Below are positions 49,632 through 58,555 of a stretch of 64,000 bases of DNA, piece after piece. This DNA comes from JACDQM01 sp044373315. Lineage in GTDB: Bacteria > Pseudomonadota > Gammaproteobacteria > Burkholderiales > Burkholderiaceae_C. Position 1 is the stretch's first letter, and every line of letters starts with the position of its first letter. The notes under the pieces were generated by a model. The model saw only the letters and a program-made list of their open reading frames with translations, did no database searches and had not been told where the DNA came from. A program made the translations under genes and the position numbers. The stretch lies in NCBI RefSeq assembly GCF_044373315.1, contig NZ_JBILQK010000008.1, positions 1-64,000 of the forward strand, read 5' to 3'.

Positions 49632-49652
49632 TGACATACGCTCCGTATGTCA
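49632..49652. promoter_or_regulatory. TetR operator 1 (MATE/TetR intergenic)
   Basis: Arms TGACATACG and CGTATGTCA form a perfect 9-base inverted repeat around CTC. The left arm overlaps TTGACA (49631-49636), a perfect -35 box for the TetR gene. The centre is 30 bases from that of operator 2. Confidence 0.8.
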
Positions 49653-49664
49653 TTCTAAGCCTTC

Positions 49665-49679
49665 CATACGAACCGTATG
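49665..49679. promoter_or_regulatory. TetR operator 2, overlapping the TetR start codon
   Basis: CATACG-AAC-CGTATG repeats the core of operator 1 with the same 3-base spacer. Its right arm covers the tetR ATG at 49677, and TTGACA is present on the reverse strand at 49679-49684. Binding here would shut off both divergent genes. Confidence 0.78.
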
Positions 49680-50276
49680 TCAACTGATCGAATCACACGT
49701 GCCCAAGCCGCCCAAGCCACGACTGAGCGGCTGATCGCGGCCGCGCACCGAGCCTTTGCCGAACGCGGCTTCGCCGAGGTCTCGCTGGACGCGCTGGCGG
49801 CCGAGGCGGGGGTCACGCGCGGCGCGCTGCACCACCACTTCGGCAACAAGGCCGGCTTGTTCGAAGCGGTTCTTCGCCGGATCGACGCCGAAATCGCCGC
49901 CGAGATGCAGGCCGTGTGGGACGCCAAGGCCGATGCCTGGGAGGGCTTTCGCGCCTGCTTCCACGTCTACCTCGACGCGGTCCTGCGCCCCGACCGCCGG
50001 CGCATCCTCTTCCAGGACGCGCCGGCGGTGCTGGGGATGAAGTCGGTCGACATCCTGATGGAGTCGGGCTTTGGCGACATGGTGTCGGACTTGCAGGGCC
50101 TCATCGCCAACCGCCGCATCAGCGCCCCCGATGCCGAGGCGCTGGGGCACCTGCTGAACGGAGCGTCGATCAACCTCGCATTCTGGGCAGCCGAAGACCC
50201 GGCTGACCAAGGTCGCCGCGATCGCGCGCATGCGGCGCTGGCGGCGCTCTTTGACGGGCTGACGCAGGCGCCCTAG
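49677..50276 (+). CDS. TetR-family repressor
   Basis: A 199-residue regulator with an N-terminal TetR helix-turn-helix (HRAFAERGFAEVSLDALAAEAGVTRGALHHHFGNKAGLF) and an all-helical ligand domain resembling the TetR_C group with YLDAVLRPDRRRILFQDAP. The start codon lies inside operator 2, so the mRNA is nearly leaderless or initiates upstream through the operator. It most likely represses itself and the MATE pump. Confidence 0.92.
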   Translation: MSTDRITRAQAAQATTERLIAAAHRAFAERGFAEVSLDALAAEAGVTRGALHHHFGNKAGLFEAVLRRIDAEIAAEMQAVWDAKADAWEGFRACFHVYLDAVLRPDRRRILFQDAPAVLGMKSVDILMESGFGDMVSDLQGLIANRRISAPDAEALGHLLNGASINLAFWAAEDPADQGRRDRAHAALAALFDGLTQAP

Positions 50277-50399
50277 CCAAGGCCGGCAGCGCATTGCGCG
50301 CCTTTCGGTCACAAGCGCTTTGCTGCAGTCGCGGCAAGCTTTCAGCCCGGCGTCAGGCCGCGCAGGCTACAGTTGCCCACCCGCCCTGGAGAGCCTCGC

Positions 50400-51899
50400 T
50401 TGAACGCCGTTTCCTCCCCTGACAACGCCCCGTCCAGCCGTGCCCAACTGCAGGCCCGCGTGGTGGCCGCGCTGTCGGCCGAGCTGCCTGCCCATGCGCT
50501 GCTGTGGCAGAGCGAGGACACCATTCCCTACGAATGCGATGGCCTGTCGGCCTATCGCGAGCGGCCGCTGGTGGTCGCACTGCCCGAGACTGAAGCCCAG
50601 GTGGCCGCGGTGCTGAAGGTCTGCCATGCGATGCAGGTGCCGGTGGTGGCGCGCGGCGCGGGCACCGGCCTGTCCGGCGGCGCCCTGCCCAATCCCTTGG
50701 GCGTGACGCTGGCGCTGGCCAAGTTCAACCGCATCCTCGACCTCAGCCCCAGCGCGCGCACCGCGCGCGTGCAGTGCGGCGTGCGCAATCTGGCCATCTC
50801 CGAAGCCGCCGCGCCGCATGGCCTGTACTACGCCCCCGACCCCAGCAGCCAGATCGCCTGCACCATCGGCGGCAATGTGGCCGAGAACTCGGGCGGCGTG
50901 CATTGCCTCAAATACGGCCTGACCTTGCACAACGTGCTGCGCGTCAAGGGCTTCACGATCGAGGGCGAGGCGGTGGAGTTCGGCTCCGAGGCACTGGACG
51001 CGGCCGGGCTGGACCTGCTGTCGGTGATCGTCGGCAGCGAAGGCATGCTGGCCGTCACCACCGAAGTCACCGTCAAGCTGGTGCCCAAGCCGCAGCTGGC
51101 GCGCTGCATCATGGCCAGCTTCGACGATATGCGCAAAGCCGGCGATGCGGTGGCCAACATCATCGCCGCCGGCATCATCCCAGCCGGCCTGGAGATGATG
51201 GACAAGCCGATGACCGCGGCGGTGGAAGATTTCGTCCACGCCGGCTACGACCTCACCGCCGAGGCCATCCTGCTGTGCGAGAGCGATGGCACGCCAGAAG
51301 AAGTGGCCGAGGAAATCGAGCGCATGAGCGCGGTGCTGCGCGACAGTGGCGCCACCGGCATCGCGGTCAGCGCGGACGAGGCGCAGCGGCTGAGATTCTG
51401 GAGCGGGCGCAAGAACGCCTTCCCCGCCTCGGGCCGCATCAGCCCCGACTACATGTGCATGGATTCGACCATCCCGCGCAAGCGCCTGGCCGACATCCTG
51501 CTGGCGATTGCCGAGATGGAGAAGAAGTACCAGCTGCGCTGCGCCAATGTCTTCCACGCCGGCGACGGCAATCTGCATCCGCTGATCCTGTTCGATGCCA
51601 ATGACCCCGACCAGCTGCACCGCTGCGAGCTGTTCGGCGCCGAGATCCTGGAGACCAGCGTCGCGATGGGCGGCACGGTGACCGGCGAGCACGGCGTGGG
51701 CATCGAGAAGCTGAACTCGATGTGCGTGCAGTTCTCTGATGAAGAACGCGAGCAGATGCTGTCGCTCAAGCGCGCCTTCGATCCGGCTGCTCTGCTGAAC
51801 CCCGGCAAGGTGATCCCGACCTTGCACCGCTGCGCCGAATACGGCCGCATGCACGTGAAGAAGGGCCTGCTGGCCTTCCCCGAGCTGGAGCGCTTCTGA
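50400..51899 (+). CDS. glcD: Glycolate oxidase subunit GlcD (FAD-linked)
   Basis: A 499-residue FAD-binding oxidase subunit, the same length as E. coli GlcD. The FAD region is VPVVARGAGTGLSGGALP and CTIGGNVAENSGGVHCLKYG. The C-terminal domain has FHAGDGNLHPLILFD and GTVTGEHGVGIEKL. TTG 50400 is chosen because GGAGAG lies 6 bases upstream; the frame also opens from ATG 50373. It oxidises glycolate to glyoxylate with GlcE and GlcF at the membrane. Confidence 0.93.
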   Translation: MNAVSSPDNAPSSRAQLQARVVAALSAELPAHALLWQSEDTIPYECDGLSAYRERPLVVALPETEAQVAAVLKVCHAMQVPVVARGAGTGLSGGALPNPLGVTLALAKFNRILDLSPSARTARVQCGVRNLAISEAAAPHGLYYAPDPSSQIACTIGGNVAENSGGVHCLKYGLTLHNVLRVKGFTIEGEAVEFGSEALDAAGLDLLSVIVGSEGMLAVTTEVTVKLVPKPQLARCIMASFDDMRKAGDAVANIIAAGIIPAGLEMMDKPMTAAVEDFVHAGYDLTAEAILLCESDGTPEEVAEEIERMSAVLRDSGATGIAVSADEAQRLRFWSGRKNAFPASGRISPDYMCMDSTIPRKRLADILLAIAEMEKKYQLRCANVFHAGDGNLHPLILFDANDPDQLHRCELFGAEILETSVAMGGTVTGEHGVGIEKLNSMCVQFSDEEREQMLSLKRAFDPAALLNPGKVIPTLHRCAEYGRMHVKKGLLAFPELERF

Positions 51900-52978
51900 T
51901 GATGCTGAAAGCCCTGCAGCAACGCATCCAGGACGCGGCCGCCGCCGGCACGCCGCTGGAGATCCGCGGCCATGGCAGCAAGGCCTTCTACGGCGAAGCG
52001 CCAAGAGGCGATTTGCTGAGCACGCTGGAGTTCAGCGGCATCAGCAGCTATGAGCCCAGCGAGCTGGTCGTCACGGTGAAGGCCGGCACGCCGATTGCCG
52101 AGCTGGAAGCCGCACTGGCCGCTCAGGGCCAGCATCTGGCCTTCGAGCCGCCTCGGCTCGCCGGGCGGGGCACGGTGGGCGGTATGGTGGCCAGCGGCCT
52201 GTCAGGCCCGGCACGGGCGGCCACCGGCTCTGTGCGCGACCACGTGCTCGGGCTGACGCTGATCAATGGCCGCGGCGAGGCACTGAACTTCGGCGGCACG
52301 GTAATGAAGAACGTCGCCGGCTATGACGTGTCGCGTCTGATGGCCGGCGCCATGGGCATCCTGGGCCTGATCGCCGAGGTCTCGCTCAAGGTGCTGCCCC
52401 ATCCGGTGGCCAGCAGCACGCTGCGTTTCGAGATGGACCAGGCCGCGGCGCTGAAGGCGCTGAACGCCTGGGGCGGCAAGCCGCTGCCCATCCAGGCCAG
52501 CGCCTGGTGGGAAGGCGCGCTGATCCTGCGCCTGGGCGGCGCCGGCGCCGCGGTGGATGCCGCGCGGCGCACTCTGGGCGGCGAGACCATTGCGCAAGAC
52601 CTGGCCCTGCCCTTCTGGGACGGGCTGCGCGATCAGCACGACGAGTTCTTCTTGGGTGCCGAACGGGCCGTGGCAGGCGGCGCCCGGCTGTGGCGCATCG
52701 CCACGCCGCAGACCGCGCCGGTGCTGCATCTGCCCGGCGAGCAGTTGGTCGAATGGGGCGGCGCACAGCGCTGGCTCACCACGCCGGCCGGCGATGCCCA
52801 GGTGCGCGAGCTGGCCGCCGCAATGGGCGGACACGCCACGCTGTACCGCGCCCAGGACAAGAGCGCCGGTGTCTTTGCGCCGCTGTCGGCGCCGCTGCTG
52901 CGCATCCACCGCGAGCTGAAGAAATCCTTCGACCCGCAAGGGCTCTTCAATCCAGGGCGGCTGTATGGCGACCTCTGA
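51899..52978 (+). CDS. glcE: Glycolate oxidase subunit GlcE (FAD-binding)
   Basis: A 359-residue subunit with an FAD-binding domain (ELVVTVKAGTPIAELEAALA, RGTVGGMVASGLSGPARAATG, MKNVAGYDVSRLMAGAMG) and a short C-terminal part ending KSFDPQGLFNPGRLY. Its ATG overlaps the glcD stop by one base. The next gene begins inside its last 14 bases. Confidence 0.93.
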   Translation: MMLKALQQRIQDAAAAGTPLEIRGHGSKAFYGEAPRGDLLSTLEFSGISSYEPSELVVTVKAGTPIAELEAALAAQGQHLAFEPPRLAGRGTVGGMVASGLSGPARAATGSVRDHVLGLTLINGRGEALNFGGTVMKNVAGYDVSRLMAGAMGILGLIAEVSLKVLPHPVASSTLRFEMDQAAALKALNAWGGKPLPIQASAWWEGALILRLGGAGAAVDAARRTLGGETIAQDLALPFWDGLRDQHDEFFLGAERAVAGGARLWRIATPQTAPVLHLPGEQLVEWGGAQRWLTTPAGDAQVRELAAAMGGHATLYRAQDKSAGVFAPLSAPLLRIHRELKKSFDPQGLFNPGRLYGDL

Positions 52979-53657
52979 CCCCAGCGCGCTGCGCTCGCAA
53001 GAAGAACTGATGCCGCGCTATTACGCGCAGCGCGCGCAGGAATACGAGCGCGTGTTCGACAAGCCGCATCGCCAAGCCGACATTGCCACGCTCAAAGCCT
53101 GGCTGCAGCGCCAGTTCGCCGGCCGCCAGGTGCTGGAGGTGGCCACCGGCACCGGCTTCTGGCTGCCCGCGGCCACGGCCGAGGCCAAGCGCTGGCAGTG
53201 CACCGACCTCAACCCTGAGGTGCTGGCGCTGGCTCGTGCCAAGCCACTTGACTTCGCCAAGGTGCAGCTGCGCCTGGCGGACGCCTATGCGCTGGATCTG
53301 CTTGCCGAGGGCGAGCCCTCGCCTTTTGATGCGGCCTTTGCCGGGCTGTGGTTCTCACATGTGCCGCGCTCGCGCCAGGCCAGCTGGCTGGCTCAGCTGC
53401 ACGCCCAGTTGCAGCCCGGCGCGCGCGTGGTGCTGATCGACAACGCCTATGTGGAAGGCGACAGCACGCCGATCACCCGGATCGACAGCGAAGGCAACGG
53501 CTACCAGCTGCGGACACTCTCCGACGGCAGCACGCACGAGGTGCTGAAGAACTTCCCCAACGAGGCCGAGTTCCGCACGCTGCTGGCCGGCTGTGCGCAA
53601 GACATCGGCTGGCAGCCGCTGACCTACTTCTGGGCCCTCAGCTACACCTTGAACTGA
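52965..53657 (+). CDS. Class I SAM-dependent methyltransferase inserted in the glc operon
   Basis: A 230-residue methyltransferase. The SAM-binding motif is VLEVATGTGFW near residue 46, then CTDLNPEVLALAR (acidic ribose-binding loop) and FAGLWFSHVPRSRQASWLAQL. It starts within glcE and is followed 10 bases after its stop by glcF, so it is co-transcribed with glycolate oxidase. The substrate is unknown; the family contains small-molecule methyltransferases. Confidence 0.85.
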   Translation: MATSDPSALRSQEELMPRYYAQRAQEYERVFDKPHRQADIATLKAWLQRQFAGRQVLEVATGTGFWLPAATAEAKRWQCTDLNPEVLALARAKPLDFAKVQLRLADAYALDLLAEGEPSPFDAAFAGLWFSHVPRSRQASWLAQLHAQLQPGARVVLIDNAYVEGDSTPITRIDSEGNGYQLRTLSDGSTHEVLKNFPNEAEFRTLLAGCAQDIGWQPLTYFWALSYTLN

Positions 53658-53667
53658 TCGAGCCTTC

Positions 53668-54924
53668 ATGCAGACCCATCTCGCCCCCGAGTTTCAAGGC
53701 ACACCCGAAGGCCAGGCCGCCGAGGAAATCCTGCGCCGCTGCGTGCACTGCGGTTTCTGCACTGCCACCTGCCCCACCTACCAGCTGCTGGGCGATGAGC
53801 TGGACGGCCCACGCGGCCGCATCTACCTGATCAAGCAGGTGCTCGAAGGCGCAACGCCGACGCGCAGTACCCAGCTGCACCTGGACCGCTGCCTGACCTG
53901 CCGCAACTGCGAAAGCACCTGCCCCTCGGGCGTGCAGTACGGCAACTTGCTGGAGATCGGCCGCCATGTGGTCGAGGCCAAGGTCGAGCGCCCGACGAAA
54001 GAGCGCGTGGTGCGCTGGCTGCTCAAGGAGGGCCTGACCTCCGCCGCCTTCAAGCCGGCGATGAAGCTCGGCCAGGCGCTGCGCCCGCTGGTGCCCGCCA
54101 GCCTGAAGGACAAGGTGCCCGCCAAGGCGCCGGCGCGCGCCCACCAGTGGCCCACCCGCACGCACAAGCGCAAGGTGCTGATGCTCTTGGGCTGCGTGCA
54201 GCCGGCGATGCTGCCAAACATCAACAGCGCCACGGCGCGCGTGCTGGACGCCGCCGGCGTGCAGACCCTGGTGGCCGATGGCGCCGGCTGCTGCGGCGCG
54301 GTGCGCAGCCATCTGAACGACCACGAAGGCGGCCTGGCCGATATGCGCCGCAATATCGACGCCTGGTGGCCCGTGGTCGAAGGCCTGACCGAGGCGGGCC
54401 AGGTCGAGGCCATCGTGATGAACGCCTCGGGCTGCGGCGTCACCGTCAAGGACTATGGCCGCGCCCTTGCCCACGACGCTGCATACGCACAGAAGGCGGC
54501 CCGCATCTCCGCGCTGACCAAGGACCTGAGCGAAATGCTGCCCGAACTGCTGCCGGCGCTGAAGTCGCGCCTGCATGGCAGCAAGCGGCCGCGCCCCAAG
54601 CTGGCCTACCACCCGCCCTGCACGCTGCAGCATGGCCAGCAGCTGCGCGGCGGCGTGGAAGGGGCGATGCGCGAACTTGGCTTCGCGATCGATCTCGCCC
54701 CCACCGACGCCCATCTGTGCTGCGGATCGGCGGGCACTTACTCGGTGCTGCAGCCCGAGCTGTCGAAGCAGCTGCGTGAGCGCAAGCTCAAGAGCCTCGC
54801 GCCGCTGCAGGCCGACACCATCGTCTCCGCCAATATCGGCTGCATCCAGCATCTGCAGTCCGGCAGCAAGACGGCCGTTCGGCACTGGGTCGAGGTGCTG
54901 GATGAGGCCTTGGCTGGCGCTTGA
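53668..54924 (+). CDS. glcF: Glycolate oxidase iron-sulfur subunit GlcF
   Basis: A 418-residue subunit with two 4Fe-4S motifs (CVHCGFCTATCPTY near residue 22 and CLTCRNCESTCPSG near 72) and two CCG domains (GAGCCGAVRSHL, then HLCCGSAGTYSVLQ). It passes electrons from GlcDE to the quinone pool. No glcG follows. The 252 bases to the next gene hold no feature that I can support. Confidence 0.94.
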   Translation: MQTHLAPEFQGTPEGQAAEEILRRCVHCGFCTATCPTYQLLGDELDGPRGRIYLIKQVLEGATPTRSTQLHLDRCLTCRNCESTCPSGVQYGNLLEIGRHVVEAKVERPTKERVVRWLLKEGLTSAAFKPAMKLGQALRPLVPASLKDKVPAKAPARAHQWPTRTHKRKVLMLLGCVQPAMLPNINSATARVLDAAGVQTLVADGAGCCGAVRSHLNDHEGGLADMRRNIDAWWPVVEGLTEAGQVEAIVMNASGCGVTVKDYGRALAHDAAYAQKAARISALTKDLSEMLPELLPALKSRLHGSKRPRPKLAYHPPCTLQHGQQLRGGVEGAMRELGFAIDLAPTDAHLCCGSAGTYSVLQPELSKQLRERKLKSLAPLQADTIVSANIGCIQHLQSGSKTAVRHWVEVLDEALAGA

Positions 54925-55176
54925 ATGCTGCGCCTCTGTGCCAAAAAGACACAGCAAGGGCAAATCGGCATTCCAGCGCGCGTGGGCGCTTCCCACAATC
55001 AGCGGCTGAACGCAGGAGGAGAAGAAACTGCGCCCCCAGGGTTTGCACCAGCGGCTTGAGCAGCGAGCTGTGAGCCGGCAGAGCGATCCGGGGAGGTGGG
55101 CCGGAGCCGCGATGCGGTTCCGGCCTTTCCAATTGGCGTTACGCTCCGGCGCTTGTCTCCCGACCCGCGCCATCTG

Positions 55177-56847
55177 ATGAACGCCCGCATCCGCCTCAGT
55201 CTTCTCGCCCTTGCCTTGCTGGCCGGCTGCGCCAGCAGCCCACCCGCGCCGACGCCTGCGCCAGGCGCTCCGGAGCGTCCCAAGCTGGTGGTGCTGCTGG
55301 TGGTCGACGGGCTGCCGCAGCGCCAGGTGCTGGCGTATCGCGATCAACTGGCCGCCGACGGCCTGCGCCGCTTCCTGGACCGCGGCGCCTGGTTCTCTAA
55401 TGCCCACTATGGCCACGGCCACACGGTGACGGCGGCCGGCCATGCGGTGATGCTGAGCGGCGCCTATCCGCAGCGCAGCGGCATCATCAGCAATGAATGG
55501 CGCGACCCGCGTACGTTCGAGGCGGTCTACTGCACCAGCGACAGTGCCCACCAGTACATCGGCCACAAGACCGCACCGCTGGCCGGCACCAGCCCGCGCA
55601 ATCTGAAGGTCGAAACGCTGGGCGATGTGCTTCGCACTCTGGACCCGGCCTCCAAGGTGATCGGCATCTCGGGCAAGGACCGCGGCGCCATCCTGCCCGC
55701 CGGCCACAAGGGCACGGCCTATATGTACATGAGCGCGAGCGGCGGCTTCGCCTCGTCCACTTACTACATGCCGGAGCACCCGCAATGGGTGACGAGTTTC
55801 AACGGTGCCAAGCCGGCCGATGCCTTCTTCCAAAAAACCTGGGCCCCACTGCTGCCGGAGTCGGCGTACGCGCGCTCGGTGCCGGACGGCCAGCCCTGGC
55901 AGTCCACCGGCGGCAACGGCAACACGCTGCCGGCGGTGATCGGACTGAAGAGCGATGCGCCAGGCCCGCGCTTCTACGAAAACCTGATCGCCACACCCTT
56001 CAGCGATGAGCTGACCCTGGCCTTTGCGCGCGCCGCCATCGAGGGCGAGCAGTTGGGCGCCGACGACAAGCCCGACATCCTGTCGGTCAGCCTGTCGGCC
56101 CATGACTATGTGAACCACGCCTTCGGCCCCGAGTCGCGCCTCTCGCATGACCACCTGTTGCACCTGGACCGCCATCTGCAGAGCTTTTTCCAGTACCTGG
56201 ACCGCCAGATCGGCGCGGGCAACTATGTGGCACTGCTGACGGCTGACCATGGCTTTGCCGACACGCCGGAATGGGCCGCGAGCCAGGGCCGCGATGCCAA
56301 CCGCATCAACCCGGGGCAAGCCCTGACCTGGCTGAACAGCGAACTGGCCAAGCGCTTCGGCACCGACAAGCTGGCGCGGGGCTATTCGGCCGCCGGCCTG
56401 CTGTTCAACGCCGAGCTGATCGCCGCGCGCGGGCTCAAGGCTGCCGACGTCCATCAGGCCGCCAAGCAATTGCTGCTGCAGGTCGACGGCGTAGCCAGCG
56501 TCTTCACGCCTGATCAGCTGCGCAGCAGTGACACCACCACGCCTTACCTGGCGGCGATGCGCAAGTCCTGGCACCCGGACGTGGCCGCACCGCTGCAGAT
56601 CGTCGTCAAGCCCGGCTGGCTCTACAGCTCACGTGCCGGTGGCAGCTCGCACGGCACGCCGCATGCCTACGACACCCATGTGCCCATCCTCGCCTGGGGG
56701 CCGCGCTGGGTCGGCCAGGGCGAAGTGGCGGCGCGCGTCGAGGTGGCGGACATTGCGCCGACCCTGGCCCGGGTGCTGAACTTGCCAGCGCCGGCGCAAT
56801 CCCAGGGCAAGCCCTTACCGCTGCCTGTTTCCGGCCGCCAGCCTTGA
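55177..56847 (+). CDS. Alkaline phosphatase-superfamily lipoprotein (PafA-like)
   Basis: A 556-residue outer-membrane or periplasmic lipoprotein. The lipobox is LLAGC at about residue 17-21, followed by a Pro-rich linker. The alkaline phosphatase core follows: metal Asp in VLLVVDGLPQ, nucleophile Thr in GHGHTVTAAGHAVMLSGAYPQ, metal ligands in SLSAHDYVNHAFG and LLTADHGF, and a late His in HGTPHAYDTHVPILAWGP. These fit the phosphate-irrepressible PafA type of phosphomonoesterase. ATG 55177 is chosen because it gives the lipoprotein signal; the frame opens at 55096. Confidence 0.85.
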   Translation: MNARIRLSLLALALLAGCASSPPAPTPAPGAPERPKLVVLLVVDGLPQRQVLAYRDQLAADGLRRFLDRGAWFSNAHYGHGHTVTAAGHAVMLSGAYPQRSGIISNEWRDPRTFEAVYCTSDSAHQYIGHKTAPLAGTSPRNLKVETLGDVLRTLDPASKVIGISGKDRGAILPAGHKGTAYMYMSASGGFASSTYYMPEHPQWVTSFNGAKPADAFFQKTWAPLLPESAYARSVPDGQPWQSTGGNGNTLPAVIGLKSDAPGPRFYENLIATPFSDELTLAFARAAIEGEQLGADDKPDILSVSLSAHDYVNHAFGPESRLSHDHLLHLDRHLQSFFQYLDRQIGAGNYVALLTADHGFADTPEWAASQGRDANRINPGQALTWLNSELAKRFGTDKLARGYSAAGLLFNAELIAARGLKAADVHQAAKQLLLQVDGVASVFTPDQLRSSDTTTPYLAAMRKSWHPDVAAPLQIVVKPGWLYSSRAGGSSHGTPHAYDTHVPILAWGPRWVGQGEVAARVEVADIAPTLARVLNLPAPAQSQGKPLPLPVSGRQP

Positions 56848-56911
56848 GCCCTGTCACTCGCTGTAGCAAGCCTGCGGCAGATCATTGCCGCATGGTCGCC
56901 TGCAGGCTTAG

Positions 56912-57388
56912 TATCTCCACGTAAACAGCAGCAACCAGGCTCCCAAGCGTCGCCGCAGCGAAGACTACGCGCGCGGCCTCTTCAGGCCGCATAGGCGCAT
57001 CGAGATCTGGAGTGAGGGCTCGGTCGTGCGTTTGGTGGCCAAAGGGCCCTTCAATCTCGAAATCCTGCAGGGACTGGGCGTCGCCATGAGCGCGCTCTTT
57101 GCGGAGAGCCCGCCACAGGGTCGCTTTGCCGACATTCTCGAAATGCGCAGCAGCATCCTGGCCTAGCCTGAGGTGATGTCAGCCTTCGGCGAATTCCTGG
57201 CGCGCATGAGCGCAGCCAAGACGGCGCCCGTGGCCGTCGCCTATATCGTGGGCAAGGAAGCCGAGGGGCGCGACCTGATGCTGCCGATCTTCACCCGCAT
57301 CTACGCCCAGCACCAGCGCCGCTTTGCCGCGTTAGAGACTGAAGCGGCGGCGTTGGATTGGGTGCGCGATCAGCTGGCTGAGGCCTGA
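56912..57388 (+). pseudogene. SpoIIAA/STAS-like small protein interrupted by a TAG
   Basis: One frame codes continuously from about 56912 (RRIEIWSEGSVVRLVAKGPF, LEILQGLGVAMSALF, GRFADILEMRSSILA), meets TAG at 57167-57169 and continues in the same frame with PEVMSAFGEFLARMSAAK and VAYIVGKEAEGRDLMLPIFTRIYAQHQRRF to 57388. Both halves read as one protein, with the stop replacing one residue. No ATG is seen ahead of the first half, so the start may also be lost. An ATG at 57173 could still express a 71-residue fragment. The SpoIIAA/STAS-like call rests on general pattern only. Confidence 0.6.
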
Positions 57389-57402
57389 ACGAAGGCCTGG
57401 TC

Positions 57403-58305
57403 TTAGGCCTCGTCGGCCACCAACTGGTCACCGCCGGCCGCCCGCGCCAGCTCTAGCGCATGCGCAACCCGCTGCAAGACCGTCTCGGCACTTTCGCCCC
57501 AGTTGGCCTGGGCCAGTCCGGCTGAGCAGCTGCCGCCCGGCTCAGGTCCGGCCTGCTTGGCCAGCGCGTAGCGCATGCGCGTGAGCAGCCGCTCCACGAT
57601 GGCGCGCGCCTGCCCGGGCCCGGCGGTCGGCAGGATAAGCAGGTAGTGGTGCTGCTCGTTCAGCCGGCCACACGCATCCTCGCGGCGAATGCAGGCCTGC
57701 AGATGGCGGCCGAACTCCCGCTGTCGAGCTTGAGCCACCTCAGCCGCCCCCTCCGCCTCGCTGGCCGGACCGGCGTCCAGCGCCAGCATGGCCACCGACA
57801 AGGGCCAGGCCTCGCCAAGGGGCAGCAGGCGCTGCAGCGCCTGCACGGTGCTGCGCGGATCAGTGAGCTCAGGCACGCGCAGCCCGTCGTCGGCATGTTC
57901 AGCGAGCGAACCGGCGGGCATACGCAGGCCGCTCAGATCGCTGCCCACGCACAGCAGCCAGCCGCTGGCGTGCAGGGTCTCCGTCATCCAGATCCGGCGG
58001 CCATCGACCAGTTCCAGCTCGAAGGCCCGATAGGGCTGGCTGCGACGGCGCGCCAACGCGAGCGCCAGCCAAGCCTCGAAATCGTCCGTGTAGATCAGTT
58101 GGCCCAGGCCGGCCTGGTGCCGGCTGTGCATCTGCTCCGTCCAGGACGGGCAAGACTCCGGCTCCAGCCCATAGGCCTGCCGATAGGCGGCATTGGCATG
58201 CCGCAGCACATCCCCAGCGTCAAAAACCGCCACCAGCAGCGGGCTGTCCTGCTGGAGTTGCAGCAGCAACTCGCCAGAATGACTAGCTGAGGGAAGTTCA
58301 GACAT
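57403..58305 (-). CDS. PAS protein with degenerate GGDEF domain
   Basis: A 300-residue cytoplasmic protein. Residues about 15-130 form a PAS domain (SPLLVAVFDAGDVLRHANAAYRQAYGLEP). The C-terminal half has the GGDEF fold, but the active motif is replaced by NEQHH in RREDACGRLNEQHHYLLIL. The RxxD inhibitory site is kept five residues before it. It should not make c-di-GMP but might bind it. ATG 58305 gives MSELPSASHSG; a longer start at 58329 is possible. Confidence 0.75.
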   Translation of the reverse strand: MSELPSASHSGELLLQLQQDSPLLVAVFDAGDVLRHANAAYRQAYGLEPESCPSWTEQMHSRHQAGLGQLIYTDDFEAWLALALARRRSQPYRAFELELVDGRRIWMTETLHASGWLLCVGSDLSGLRMPAGSLAEHADDGLRVPELTDPRSTVQALQRLLPLGEAWPLSVAMLALDAGPASEAEGAAEVAQARQREFGRHLQACIRREDACGRLNEQHHYLLILPTAGPGQARAIVERLLTRMRYALAKQAGPEPGGSCSAGLAQANWGESAETVLQRVAHALELARAAGGDQLVADEA

Positions 58306-58555
58306 AGGCTCTCGCGAATATCCTTCCAACCACGGCCTCGATTCCGACTGGGCGCTGGTGCAGCAGCCGCCAGAGTTCGTGATTCGACGGAGCCGAGCTG
58401 CCGCGTAACCATCTACTCGCCACCCGTTCCGGGGGGAGAGCAGGGCTATGCCATGTGGGATTTGTGTGAAACACTGCCATCCAAGTGTAAGCAGGCTTGG
58501 TTAGTATGAGCCAGTAGGCAAAGCAGCCAGCTGCTGTAAAGGGAGTGTGAGTTCC

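Noticed and set aside
53638..56574. Open frame of 978 residues on the - strand across glcF and the phosphatase gene
   Set aside because: Same antisense artefact; both + strand genes have intact catalytic motifs.
57173..57388. 71-residue ORF called as an independent gene
   Set aside because: It starts two codons after an in-frame TAG, and the preceding 80 codons read as the same protein, so it is better explained as the back half of an interrupted gene.
58464..58474. GTGT-GAA-ACAC inverted repeat ahead of the HPr-rel-A cassette as an operator
   Set aside because: Arms of four bases are expected by chance, and no regulator gene is linked to the cassette.
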